A stretch of DNA of 64,000 bases from Anthoceros angustus. Taxonomy: Eukaryota > Streptophyta > Anthocerotopsida > Anthocerotales > Anthocerotaceae. Positions within the stretch are counted from its first letter, which is position 1, and each line of letters starts with the position of its first letter. The notes beneath the pieces are model-generated. The model searched no databases. It was not told the DNA's origin and saw nothing but the letters and a program-made list of their open reading frames with translations. The DNA lies in contig VJWM01000172.1 of assembly GCA_010909165.1 (NCBI GenBank), positions 248,001 through 312,000 of the forward strand. The letters are read 5' to 3'. This document shows, in pieces, positions 9,444 to 19,818 of the stretch. The position numbers were made by a program, and so were the translations under genes.

Positions 9444-10960
9444 GAGCTTTTCACCTTTTCTTGTGCTCTATTTTTTTGGTCACCCAAGCAAAACACCACA
9501 TTTGTGCCTTCTCACTGCCGCTAGCTGTATAAAGGAGGGAAACGCTGCTTCATGTATATTCCGCCCCTTTAGATATCATCGTGTTCACTGAAGAATGATA
9601 AAATTAGACTTCATATATTGAGTCTCATTCTTTTTTGCAATATCCATACCACCTGTAACAAGCTTTTTGAACAGAAATACATCTAGTCTATGCTGAACTG
9701 CCCATCTTGAAATTGCTATTTGTGCACGGAGTTGCCAATGGTCCTTGATCATTCTCAGACACTGAATGTTGGGGCTCAAACATTGAATGTTGGGGCTCAT
9801 ACATACCAAAATGTGGCTTTCCGAGACGTCATCTGCATTCGCAACTACAATGATTTCCGGCTTTAAATTCGCAACTACAATGATTTCCAGCTTCAATGAT
9901 GGACTTTAACGTTTATGTGGAAACTAAGTTACATGCACCCCCGTCTTTGGGGGTGGACAAGCTATAGCTCGTGAGATGGAAATACACTACATAAGGCACC
10001 TGATAGAGTTCCACAAATGAACGTTGGCATAGAAGAATAAAACTATAATTGCCATGGATACCTATGTAAAACGAAAATATCTTAGAATAATGTATGCAAA
10101 GCACAAATCTGAGAATAGTTTTAGCTAAGATAAATTTTATAATAAATGAACCTATGTTACAGTTAAAACAGCAATTGAGTGGGTTGACATACAAAAGTAA
10201 ATTATCAGCTACTGTAATGTACTTTATGCTATGGATGTAAAAAGGGCAAGTACCCTAGAATAGTATATTGAAGGCACAATCCCTAGAACTATTCTAGTAT
10301 TTGTGCTTTAGATAAATAATATTATATAGGCACTTTTGTTGTAGTTATATGTTACTATTTTATGTTGCAAGTTCCTAATTAGGATAGCTCTCTCCCCTAT
10401 ACAATGATTCCAAGTTTGTACTGATCTATGGCTATGATGATATTTGTGATGCTATCTTTGCTTAGAACAGCGTCTGGGTAGAAAGGGGTTTCTCCGGTAA
10501 TAAAGGGTTTAGGCAAAAAGTCCGTCTTTTCTTAGGCAAAAACGCCGCGGACGGGATGTTTTCCTGGTTTTCAGCATGTGCACTCGACTTGGAATAGAGT
10601 GATCAATTCCAGGGTACCCGGTTCTGCATGTTTTGGCCGCTACCGTATCTCCATGCACAAGTAAATGAGCCATTTAAGAAGGTGTAAATGAAATGAAATA
10701 TGTGTTTTGATAGGTTTTTCAGCATGTCTTTCTGTCATCCAAAACGTGAGTTTGCTCGGCCGGCTTGCCTCCAGATATGAGTGCGCGCACTCACGTTCCT
10801 CATGCGGAGAATTATATATTGGGTCTGCTGTCCAGAGAATGATTAACATATGAAATTATTGGACAGATGAAGTTGGCAAATCAACTGCAATGCAAAATCG
10901 CTATTTTTCAAATATAGGTGCTACTCACTGGCTGGTGTACAGCAAGATCATCTCTTCCAT
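9444..10960. other. AT-rich intergenic with short direct repeats
   Basis: No gene recognised. Contains two small tandem duplications: a 21-bp unit at 9761-9802 (GAATGTTGGGGCTCA twice) and a 30-bp unit at 9837-9896 (ATTCGCAACTACAATGATTT twice). The segment 9900-10450 is AT-rich with no repeat ends that I can see. Confidence 0.35.
9837..9896. repeat. 30-bp direct tandem repeat, two copies
   Basis: ATTCGCAACTACAATGATTT begins at 9837 and 9867; copies are nearly identical. The period equals that of the repeat at 5928, but the sequences are unrelated. Confidence 0.75.
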
Positions 10961-10966
10961 CTACCA

Positions 10967-11929
10967 TTAGGGATCGCAATTATAGAGGACAAACTGACTG
11001 TTACGCTGCCCGTTTTTTCCTTCTAGTCCGTCGGACGCCTGGTTGGGAGCTCTCTTCAAACATGCCTTCGAAAACTCCGACTGGGTTAGGATCTCCAATA
11101 CCTCATCCGTGTCCGGGTCTGCAGTGGTCCGAGAACTAATGCTTTGGCCGGCATGGACTCGCAGATCATCCTCAACTCGAACATGGTCTTGGGTTTTAAT
11201 ATCATTCACTATGACTGTATTCTGAAACGTTTCTCCCCGCGCCTCAAGGTGGTGGGCTGGGCCCTTATCGTTATTCCCAGCTTCCGCACTTTGCATATGG
11301 TGGAGTTCAAATAGCTTGGTCTTTATGAGCTCTTGGGTTCTTACATAAAGCGTGCTCTCTCGCGCCAGGGCAAATCCATATGAAAGAATAAAGGTCTCCG
11401 CTAGCACAAGGCGATCGAGATGCTTCGGATGCTTCCGCCTTTGACGTAGAGCATCCTTGTCCGCACAGTTGGGTGGCAAAATCTCTTCGGGTATATAACG
11501 GCCTTCAAATGCATTGCTGTTCTCCGTTACCCACCATTGCACGACCAGGTACGGTTCGTCACAGCCGAAATCTAGGTTCTCCACCTCTGCAACCCAAAAA
11601 GGCTTGTTTTGGTCATCCGCCTCACATGCAACGGCAATCATATGGCCACGCTGGATCTCAGCCACATCTCCGTCTAACCGTGCACTTTCCCTTGCCCTTG
11701 CTCCCTTCGGGATATAATTACCAAGGTACATCTGCCTGGGCCCTACGTTCCTTGATACTGGAGCCGGGAGAAGCAGAACATCCGGCATAAGGATGGTATC
11801 GCTATTTTGCTCAGCCTCTACCCGATTGTACCACTGCATCGTCTCACCGACAGCTGGACAACTAGATGCGGGCTTAAGGGTGGAATCGAAGAAGCTCCCG
11901 TGCAGCTGGAAATCGGGAGATGAGGGCAC
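10967..11929 (-). CDS. Unrecognised 320-residue protein with a possible small beta-barrel reader segment
   Basis: Uninterrupted 320-codon minus-strand ORF, ATG at 11929, the longest intact ORF apart from the copia gag. Around residues 90-135 it reads RGHMIAVACEADDQNKPFWV then AEVENLDF and YLVVQWW. This alternation (G..IAV, PFWVAEV, VQWW) resembles the small beta-barrels of Tudor/BAH/chromo-like readers and a segment I have seen in transposon-associated plant proteins. Then RYIPEEILPP, a basic KHPKHLDRLVL, and an acidic, polar C-terminus (DPDTDEVLEILTQ). No catalytic motif is visible. It may be a domesticated or transposon-encoded gene; the neighbouring 780-bp duplication and the unknown genes at 13.6-15.4 kb may belong to the same element. 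Function not assigned. Confidence 0.45.
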   Translation of the reverse strand: MPSSPDFQLHGSFFDSTLKPASSCPAVGETMQWYNRVEAEQNSDTILMPDVLLLPAPVSRNVGPRQMYLGNYIPKGARARESARLDGDVAEIQRGHMIAVACEADDQNKPFWVAEVENLDFGCDEPYLVVQWWVTENSNAFEGRYIPEEILPPNCADKDALRQRRKHPKHLDRLVLAETFILSYGFALARESTLYVRTQELIKTKLFELHHMQSAEAGNNDKGPAHHLEARGETFQNTVIVNDIKTQDHVRVEDDLRVHAGQSISSRTTADPDTDEVLEILTQSEFSKACLKRAPNQASDGLEGKNGQRNSQFVLYNCDP

Positions 11930-12070
11930 CCCGACCGCAAACCCAGAACGCGGAGGGAGCTTGAAATCGGCTCAAGTGAGCACGACCTCGAAGAATCAAG
12001 ACGTCCTGGCAAAATCTGCGGGCAAAAGCGGCGTAGCTCTTCAACTTGGTACCGTGCAACCTGCAGTAAG

Positions 12071-13568
12071 AACTTTGGATGCGTGGCTCTGTTGTGCCCA
12101 CTAACCACGGATTGTTTACGATTGATGGTTCGAGGCCAGCAACCTGTAGGAGTCGCGAGTCCCAGACTTGTAGCCGCTGCGATTCTCTAGCCTAGGTGCA
12201 CGCAAGGGTTGCGATATGTAGGCTTGGTTGCAGGCCTATTTGTGATTGCGGTTTGCAGGCCTCTTTGTCTTTGCGGTTAGATGGCCAGAGTTTTAATTCA
12301 GCATGTTGTTTTCGTGGTTGTGTGTACAGATGGCATCGGGCAGACGGAGCAAGGATGGGGATTTGTCCTCCCACACCCCCACCGGCAGCTTTCGAGGCGT
12401 GGCGAACGATGAGCAAAGCAACCCGTTCTTCCGCCTGGGAATGCAACTCCTGCAGGAGAGGAGTCGGAAGTGAGGTCTCCAGGAGATGGCGAAGGGCGCA
12501 GAAGGAGCAAGAAGGCCAAGACTGGTGGAGAAGGGAACACTCAAAAAACGACACAGAGCCAAGGTGAAGGACACAAACCTGGACCTGGTAAGCCTGTTGC
12601 AAAATCTGCAGGCAAAAAGTCTGGACAGGTTTCTGGGCAGGTTGGCGTGAAAGCAAGGGGTCATGTAGCTGGAAAGACAGCACCACAGGGTGCTGCAAAC
12701 AAAGTAGCACAGGTTGCTACTGCGTTGGCATGTGGTAGTAAGTAAGCAAGCGGGTCGGGGTGCGGGAAGGCCAATGGCAAAAGTCGCATGGAAGCCAACA
12801 TCCAAGCTTATGCGGGGAGCATCGCCGGTCGACAGGTGCAACTGCGATGAAACTTTGGATGCGTGGCTCTGTGCCCACTAACCACGGATTGTTTACGATT
12901 GATGGTTCGAGGCCAAGAACCGAGGAGTCAGCGAGTCCGGACTTGTAGCGATTCTCTAGCACAGGTGCACGCAGGGTTGCGATATGTAGGCTTGGTTGCG
13001 AACTTTGTGATTGCGGTTTGCAGGCCTCTTTGTCTTTGCGGTTAGATGGCCAGAGTTTTAATTCAGCATGCTGTTTTCGTGGTTGTGTATGCGGCATGGC
13101 ATCAGGCGGGCAAGGATGGGGATTTGTCCTCCCACACCCCCAGCCGGCAGCTTTCGAGGCGTGGCGAACGATGAGCAGGCCAAATCCCGTTCTTCTGGCC
13201 GCCCTGGGAATGCAACTCCTGCGGGGAGGAGTGAGGTCTCCGGGGAGATGGCGAAGGCGCGGAAAGACGAAGGCCAAGACCGGTGGAGAAGGGAACACTC
13301 AAAAAGCGACCAGAGCCAAGGTGAAGGACACAAACTGGACTGTAAGCTCTGTTACCGCTGCTGCAAAAGTCGACAGTTTAGGCGGTTGGCGTGAAAGCAA
13401 GGGGTCATGTGGGCGGAAAAGACCACGAGGTCTGCAAACAAAGTAGCACAGGTTGCTACTGCGTTGGCAGCATCAGCGGGTAAGTCCAAGGCAACGGGTC
13501 AGGGTGCAGGAAGGCCAATGGCAAAAGCTGCATGGAAGCCAACATCCAAGCTTATGCAGGGAGCATCA
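12071..13568. repeat. 780-bp tandem direct duplication
   Basis: AACTTTGGATGCGTGGCTCT starts at 12071 and at 12851. The two copies stay collinear through ATTGTTTACGATTGATGGTT, the ATTCAGCATG block, the GGGGATTTGTCCTCCCAC block and up to CATCCAAGCTTATG (about 12815 and 13560). They differ by many short indels, mostly in GC-rich places, and few substitutions. Confidence 0.8.
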
Positions 13569-13691
13569 GCTTCGGTCAGCAAGGGTGCAACCGATGCAAT
13601 AGGAGATGCCCGTATCCCCTTACAACTACAACCAGAGCCTGACTGTGAAGAAGTTGCAAGATGTGACTCCCAAACGGATTTTGCTGGATAG
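12331..13691 (+). pseudogene. Lys/Ala/Gly-rich basic ORF, duplicated and frameshifted
   Basis: Within each 780-bp copy the plus strand opens with ATGGCATCGGGC or a close variant (12331; 13096). It then shifts frame into a low-complexity basic stretch: RRSKKAKTGGEG, KPVAKSAGKKSGQVSG, NKVAQVATALA. In the second copy this runs on as ASAGKSKATGQGAGRPMAKA and WKPTSKLMQGAS to a stop at 13689. The composition resembles linker-histone-like or intrinsically disordered DNA-binding tails. No family recognised. It could have been an N-terminal extension of the protein read at 13606-13950 in another frame. Confidence 0.3.
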
Positions 13692-13950
13692 GCAATGGAG
13701 CGTGGTTTTGCCTCCTTTCCCGGATGGAGAATCTGAATCCCCTCTCATGGAAGTGTGGGTGAATGGGTATGAAGGAGCCGATGAGAATCAAGCGGCGAGA
13801 GCCGGTTGGCTAATTTGGTCAGAGATGGGAAGCTACAGCGGGGAGATTGGAGTCAAGCTCTTGCTGACCATTGCGCCTGACGAGGTCCTGAGTGAGACGT
13901 TTGATGACTACAAGCAACTTGTTCTTCAGTTGGACAACCTGGATGCTGGC
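13606..13950 (+). CDS. Unrecognised ORF, 3' end overlapping a minus-strand gene
   Basis: Open frame from ATG 13606: PYNYNQSLTVKKLQDVTPKR, then RQWSVVLPPFPDGE, VWVNGYEGAD, and a DEVLSETFDDYKQLVLQLD segment. It is balanced in composition and reads like folded protein. After about 13950 the frame continues to 14043, but those codons lie opposite the coding end of the minus-strand gene, so the true end is probably near 13950 or lost at a junction. No family recognised. Confidence 0.35.
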
Positions 13951-15420
13951 TTGTCAGGCTTCAGAATTTGCAGCTCATCCTTCACATATCTCACTTGCTC
14001 GATGAAACTCATTTTCTTGCACCGGTCCGCATTCACATTGTGATCCGTTGCCAATACTCGCATCTCTTGAGGTGTAAGTCCTGCATACACATGCCCCTCC
14101 ATATACTTGTAGTATGGCTTCTCGGAAATTGACAAGGCTCTTCCGCTGAAACAATGATTCTGCCAAGAACACCGAACCTGTACTCCCCCCTGTCGAACTT
14201 CTTCGTGCTCCAATCTTTCTTGCTCGAACACTGTTGTGGATCTACCATCACCAATATGGGAAGAACTCCCTCTTCTACTGGCCCTTTCCGCATCTGCCGC
14301 TCTAAGTAGCTTGCCCATGAGACATCCACCCTACGGATCTGCGCATCGTGGGTTAGGAAATTTGGACTGTGAAGGTACTGCAAGCCAATGATTAACGTGT
14401 TTTGCTGAACCTTCTTGTGGCTGGCACTCTCACGAATCCTGTTCAGGGGATCGTTGGACAAAATATCATGCTCCAACTCTTAAATGCATGCGACAGTGAG
14501 GATAGGCGGTGAAGTGGCCCTCTTCCTTTTGTTTCCTGCCTTCTCTTTTCCCGATTGACTCTTTTTGCGTTTCTCCTCTCCTGTAATTTTCTTTCTCCCT
14601 TGCTGTTGCTCCACTCCTTTCTCCGGATTCTTGGACACTGGGCTCAATTCCGCGTGATATTCCAGAAACAGCTCCTTCAAACGATGCCTGGCTCCTACTG
14701 GATCTCCACCCTCTCGTACGGGTGGTGACTCGTCACTGAATACCTCATCAGCATCCTCCTGATGCTCCGTTTGTTTGTTTTGCGGAGATTCAGCTCCTTC
14801 GGAGTTCTTCTCTTCCATCTCCACCTGTTCGTGTCCAGTAGAGGCATCATCTTCGGAGTCATTCACTTCATCCTCGAAAGCCACCTTCCGTTTGCTTGAA
14901 CTAGGCTGCTCGGAGGACAAAGCTTGGGAAGTCTCGGCAAATAGAAGCCTTTGTGGGCCTGTTCCTTTGCTCACACGGCCGAGAAGAGGGCTGCCTGTGA
15001 TCTCGGATCATGTGCCGTTGGAGCTTGCAATAAAATGCCTCCCCATCCTGCACATATAAAATGCATAGGGAAGTCGTCACAACCCTAACAAAGCTTTAGT
15101 GGGCCTTTCGGATGGCCTTTGAATGTGTCCGTTTCGAAAGGCTGCTTCTGAAAGGCCCACAAAGTCACAGTAGAAATGAAACGACAGACTTACATCTTCT
15201 TCCAACAAAGCAGCCTTGAACTTTAACTTCAGTGGCTTGGGTTCGCAAAAAACAGGCTCAGCAGGATGCTTTACTTAACTTGATTGAAAGGCCTGCTAAC
15301 CTTCCTAACGTTTTGTGATTCTGCTGTATCTTCAGCACACAGGCTGATGTCTTGACAGCATCTTTAATCAATTGTCCCTTCCCTAGGATCATGTTTGTTG
15401 TGACTAACCTGTACATAAAA
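13926..15420 (-). pseudogene. Unknown intron-containing gene with a possible ParB-like C-terminal region
   Basis: Minus-strand pieces in order. After TTTATGTACAG (a good acceptor, about 15410) a frame reads GKGQLIKDAVKTSACVLKIQ. A segment PAEPVFCEPKPLKLKFKAAL ends at GAT/GTAAGT (donor at 15193); the intron 15048-15193 (146 bp) ends TGCAG. Then come DGEAFYCKLQRHMIRDHR, a highly acidic and polar region with nuclear-signal-like KRKV and RKKITGEEKRKK (14974-14480), a TAA at 14480-14482, and in the same frame IIGLQYLHSPNFLTH, LPILVMVDPQ and YRFGVLG. After a frameshift near 14150 it reads YKYMEGHVYAGLTPQEMRVL, ATDHN and MSFIEQVRYVKDEL. The string GLT.QE...LA..HN..... +.F.EQV resembles the helical part of ParB/sulfiredoxin-fold domains found in uncharacterised, transposon-linked eukaryotic proteins. 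That link is from memory and weak. The stop and frameshift could be decay, introns or base errors. Confidence 0.35.
15048..15193 (-). other. Probable 146-bp spliceosomal intron
   Basis: On the minus strand the intron begins GTAAGT (15193 downward) and ends TGCAG (15048), and joins GAAGAAGAT to GATGGGGAG in frame. Length and borders are typical of plant introns. Confidence 0.5.
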
Positions 15421-15510
15421 TTCAGGCAGATCACGTATACACACATTAGTATTCTGAACTTATCACCTAATCTAATCACGATAAGAGTAGGTTAGTTCAC
15501 ATTTTACAAA

Positions 15511-16794
15511 ATGGGTGAGTCTTCATCCAATTCTGGTCACCTAAGTGGTGACGGTTTTAGGGAAAAGGATAGATTTGGAGGACAGGAATATGACATTTGG
15601 GTCATGAGGATGCAAGGAATTCTCCAGAGTAAGAGACTCTGGAGATTAGTCAATGGCGAAGAGAAGGTCGACACAACAAAGGATGACGCAACAAAGGAGT
15701 CATGGGCAGTCAAAAATGAGTCTGCCATGTATGTAATCAGGAGTGGGCTTACCTCTGACATGATGAGGCAGACCTCTGGATGTATAACAGCTGCTGATGT
15801 GTGGATTCGTCTTCAAGACCTGTATTCTGGCAACAATACAACAAGCCAGATGACAGCCTTGCGTAATCTTGAGAAATGCAAAATGAGAGATGGTGATCCA
15901 ATTGAGAAGCACATTGGAGTTTTCAGGAACTTAGTCTCAAAACTTGAGAGTGCTTCAAATGCCAGTATCAAGGATGATATGCTAACTTTGTATCTCATGC
16001 TCTCATTACCTCCATCTTGGTCACATTTTGTGACCTCATTGAATGCCTCACAGCTCACAGCTAGGAAACTAGCTAAGGCTGCTAATGTTACTCTCCCTGA
16101 GATGACATTTACAGAGTTAGTGGGAGCCCTTCTTGAGGAAGAGGCTACTAAAGGATCAGGAAAGGGCAAACAGCACGCCCTCTACACCACAAACCGAGGA
16201 AAAGGTGGAAAGCCTACCTTCCGAGGTAAACACAATTCTTCAGGTGGAGGAAACTTTCAAAAGGGCCTCTCACAGAAGAAATCCAAGAAGTTTGGAAAAT
16301 GCCACTGGTGCCAAATTCCAGGCCATTGGGAAAGTGAGTGTCGAAAGAAGCAGTCCGGAATACCTCGCAAGGAGGGCAATTCCACTTCCGAAACACATGT
16401 TGTGGTGAAGAAGCAATCCTCCCCATCAGCCCTGACAGTAGGGACTAGGGAGTTTGCTCATCCCCTTATCCTTCCCACCTGCTTGTCAGCAAAAACAGAA
16501 GTTAGACCATTTCATGGATGGTACCTTGACACAGGTGCAACTGCGCACATATGCTTCGATAGAAGTGCATTCATCACATATAAACCAGTTAAAGACCAAT
16601 TCGTTTACCTGGGTGACGATAGGTCCCTTATGTCTCCTGGTAGAGGTACAGTGAATCTTCCTGTTCCGTCAGGGATCATTCTGACTCTCACTGATGTATA
16701 CTATGTCCCAGAGATGACAAGGAACCTTATATCTGTTAGGAAGCTAAACATGGATAACAATTGTCATATCATGTTTACACCTACAAAATGTTAG
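15511..16794 (+). pseudogene. Copia A1 gag-protease ORF ending at a nonsense codon
   Basis: 427 codons from ATG 15511. The gag starts with a Ser-rich head and GFREKDRFGGQEYDIWVMRM, the copia gag opening, followed by DVWIRLQDLY and LSLPPSWSHFV typical of the UBN2-type gag. A basic region precedes the zinc knuckle CHWCQIPGHWESEC (C-x2-C-x4-H-x4-C, about 16303-16344). The aspartic protease follows, with WYLDTGATAHICFD (catalytic DTG) and YYVPEMTRNLISVRKL. The frame stops at TAG (16792) where relative A2 has a Gln codon, and the same frame continues beyond as IDAFDHRKVLAYGSSD. A single nonsense change thus separates gag-protease from integrase. Gag packages the RNA; the protease matures the polyprotein. 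Confidence 0.85.
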
Positions 16795-17394
16795 ATCATT
16801 GATGCTTTTGATCACCGTAAGGTCTTAGCTTATGGATCATCTGATCAAGACCTTTTCCGCCTTCACACAAATATTGGTGTTGCCCAAACCCACTTGGATT
16901 CACAGGCTCCAGAAGCCTCTACAAAACAGATTGAGAAAGCCAAGTTATGGCATGCCCATTTAGGTCATCCCCATAGTGCTAAGCTCCAGAAGCTAGCTAC
17001 TAGTGATTTTTATTATGATGGCAAGATAGGCACACTACCACCCTTACCTTTGTGTGAAGCGTGTGTGTTTTCCAAGCGTCACCAGGCAGCTTTCAAGAAT
17101 AAGACTCCACATAGAGCTTCCGAAGTTCTTGAATTGGTTCACACTGATATTTGTGGGCCTCTCTCACAGCCTTCCCTTGGTGGCAGTGGATATTTCCTTA
17201 CATTCACCGACGACAAAACACGTTTTGTTATAGCATATATCCTGAAGGCTAAGAGTGAATGTTTCTCTCTTCTCAAAGACTATTTGAAGTATGTAGAGAG
17301 ATGGACTGGAAAACAATTAAAGACCCTTCGATCTGACAATGGTGGTGAATACACATCTAATGAGTTTCAAGCCTATTGTGCAAATGAAGGATAG
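16795..17394 (+). pseudogene. Copia A1 integrase, N-terminal and core part
   Basis: Same frame as gag-protease after the TAG. The zinc-binding HHCC domain reads HAHLGHPHSAK and CEACVFSKRHQ. The catalytic core has HTDICGPL (first Asp), the characteristic FLTFTDDKTRF, and RSDNGGEYTS (second Asp). The frame stops at TAG 17392. One base shifted, it resumes as RQLTAVYTPRNGVAERLNLT with the catalytic Glu. Integrase inserts the cDNA into the host genome; this copy cannot be translated through. Confidence 0.85.
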
Positions 17395-18187
17395 GTAGAC
17401 AACTTACCGCTGTATACACGCCACGTAATGGTGTAGCCGAACGCTTGAACCTCACTCTTCAAGAGATGGTTTCATCCTTGCTACATCAAGCTTCTCCGCC
17501 TCTTCCATCGAGGCTCTCATGACAAATGCTTATCTTACAAGCAAAGTTGCCTACTACGTCAGACGAGACACCTTTGAAGCTTTTGGCGTAAAAACCTTCT
17601 CTCCAACATCTTCGCACATTTGGATGTGTTGCTTATGCTTTTATTCCCAAGGAAAAGCGGAGGAAGCTATCTGCAAAGGCACAAAGACTTCTTATGATTG
17701 GTTATACTGAAGGTATCAAGGCATATAAACTTTATGATGCCTCCTGTGATAAGGTGGTCTACTCACGCAGTTGTTACTTTTGACGGCGTTTTTGGCCGAT
17801 GGGAGCTACTCCCACCTATGAGGAGGATGTCAATTTTTCTGCCCTTCCTGATGTCACTCTTTTTGATGATTCTACTCCCGCGTTGATTGCTCCTGCAGGG
17901 GGGGAAGAACAGCAAAATGATGAACAGGCAGTAGGGATAGAAAATTTGATTTTGCTGATCAGCAGCAGCAACCTCCGCCTATCATTCAGCCATACCCACT
18001 TGATCCAGCTGATGATGATGCTGATGATCCAGCCAACGACCTGGCCGCATCTCTGGACAGTGATTCTGATGATGTTCAACCCCCTGAACAGGATCGACAG
18101 CCTGAACGTCGTTATCCTACAAGGGAACGACGTGCTCCAGATTATTATCGTGCTCCAGATTTTAGAGCCACTTCTTCTCATGTTCAC
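17395..18187 (+). pseudogene. Copia A1 integrase C-terminus and linker, several frameshifts
   Basis: The +1 frame gives NGVAERLNLTLQEMVSSLLH, then a stop, then FGCVAYAFIPKEKRRKLS, GYTEGIKAYKLYD (the copia integrase C-terminal motif) and a YSRS relic. A polar, Asp-rich linker follows in mixed frames (ending near PDFRATSSH), where other copia elements also have low-complexity sequence. Confidence 0.7.
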
Positions 18188-19003
18188 TTGCATTCTGCTC
18201 TGGATCCTATAGAGCCACAAACTCTCCAAGAAGCCTTGAGCAGACCTGATCACATCGAGTGGGAGAAGGCAATAAAATCAGAGTATGATTCATTGATTGA
18301 GAATGGCACGTGGGAGATAGCGAAACTGCCACCAGGCAGAAAAATGGTCTCATGTAAATGGGTGTTTAAGCTAAAAGTCAAGGCTGATGGTACCTTTGAT
18401 AGGTATAAGGCCCGGCTTGTTGCGAGAGGTTTCTCTCAAGTTCCAGGACTTGACTATTTTGAAACTTTCGCTCCAGTTGTAAAGCTAGCAACCCTACGTA
18501 CCATATGCGCTATATTAGCCTACAAAGATTATGAGCTGCAGATGTTTGATGTCAAATCAACATTTCTTAACGGCAAGCTTGATACTGAAATCTACATGCA
18601 GCAACCTCCTGGCTATGAGGTCAAGGGCAAAGAAGACTATGCTTGTAAACTTATTAAATGCCTGTATGGACTGAAACAATCAGCTATGAAGTGGAATGAA
18701 GAGTCGATGAGAACTACTAGCTCTAGGATTCACTAAAAGCAATCGATGGCGTTTATACATATACAGAAATGGAGACATCGTGTGTTACTTAGCTGTTTAC
18801 GTCGATGATCTCATTCTCTCCAGCAATAGCCAGGCTTATATTGACAAGATAACTGAACTCCTGGCAAAAAGGTTCAAAATGTCAAATCTAGGCCCACTTC
18901 AGAGTTGCCTTGGCATCCATATTCAAAGGAATCGACTTACCAAGGTTATAACTTTGATACAACCTAGATATTTGCTGAGACAGTGCTGAACAGTTTGGCA
19001 TCA
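18188..19003 (+). pseudogene. Copia A1 reverse transcriptase
   Basis: Opens with LDPIEPQTLQEALSRPDH, WEKAIKSEYDSLIENGTWEI, then VSCKWVFKLKVKADGTFDRY, KARLVARGF and ETFAPVVKLATLR, the copia RT signature. QMFDVKSTFLNGKLDTEIYM follows, with Ser at 'DVKS' where an Ala is usual. KCLYGLKQS is followed by a frame break near 18700. The active-site YVDD is intact in LAVYVDDLILSSN (about 18798). It ends with LLAKRFKMSNLGPL and a stop at 18988. It would copy element RNA into DNA; the frame breaks suggest it is inactive. Confidence 0.85.
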
Positions 19004-19797
19004 AAGACGCCAAAGTTGCAGCCACACCTCTTCCTAGTGGTTTGAAGCTCAACAAGAGCATGTCACCTGTCACACAGGCTGATAAAGATCAGATGGTTAA
19101 TGTTCCATATAGACAAGGAGTTGGAAAACTCATATATGCTGCTAACACAACCAGACCTGAGGTAGCCTATGCTACTAGTGTCTTGTCCCAATACTTGGAA
19201 AATCCTGGACAAGAACATTGGAGCTGTGTCAAACGAGTATTCAGGTACCTAAAAGGGACTGCACACAGAGGTATAAAGTACTCTTACCAATTAGGAGCAC
19301 CTCTGGACTTGGAAGTTTACACAGACTCTGACTATGCCGGAGATATGGATACAAGGAAATCGCCTGTGCCACGTTGTTGGTGTTGCGGGGAGGACCCATA
19401 TGCTGGTCCAAGAAGAAATGCCAACAAGTGGCCTTGTCTAGCACCGAGGCGTAATATCGAGTGTTAACAAAGAAGCAAAGAAGTAGTTTGGTGTAAGCTG
19501 TTGTTCTCAGAGCTAGGGATTGACCTTCCAACCTGCACCATAATAAACACTGACAACCAAGGATCGATGGCCCTTGCTAAAAATCCCGTTTTCCATTCAA
19601 GGACGAAACATGTGGAAGTAGAGTACCATTACATCCGGGAGTTAGTAGCAGCAGGGACAATCGGACTTCAATATGTTCCAACGCAGGACAATCCAGCAGA
19701 TGTCCTGACAAAGGCACTTGGACGTGAATTACATGAAAAACATGTGAAGGGTTTAGGACTAGGAGAGTCAAGTACTTTCCTAGCTAATCCTACCTAA
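19004..19797 (+). pseudogene. Copia A1 RNase H and pol C-terminus
   Basis: Frames carry MSPVTQADKDQM, PYRQGVGKLIYAANTTRPEV, LEVYTDSDYAGDMDTRKS (catalytic Asp region), a frameshifted stretch around 19370-19480, and NTDNQGSMALAKNPVFHSRT with HVEVEYHYIRELV and TQDNPADVLTKALGR. These are the standard RNase H blocks of copia pol. The stop at 19795-19797 ends the polyprotein. Confidence 0.82.
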
Positions 19798-19818
19798 TCC
19801 CTCAGTGCCACTGATGCC

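Noticed and set aside
12192-13298. Long minus-strand ORFs (172-193 codons) in the 780-bp duplication
   Set aside because: They repeat with the duplication, have Cys/Leu/Pro-rich shadow composition and no motif; the opposite strand has the basic frame.
15258-15479. Minus ORF taken as a complete small gene
   Set aside because: Contains a good splice acceptor and joins downstream exon-like pieces; better read as an exon plus intron of the gene at 13.9-15.4 kb.
17816-18253. 145-codon minus ORF in copia A1
   Set aside because: Lies opposite the integrase-RT linker and has no motif; treated as a shadow.
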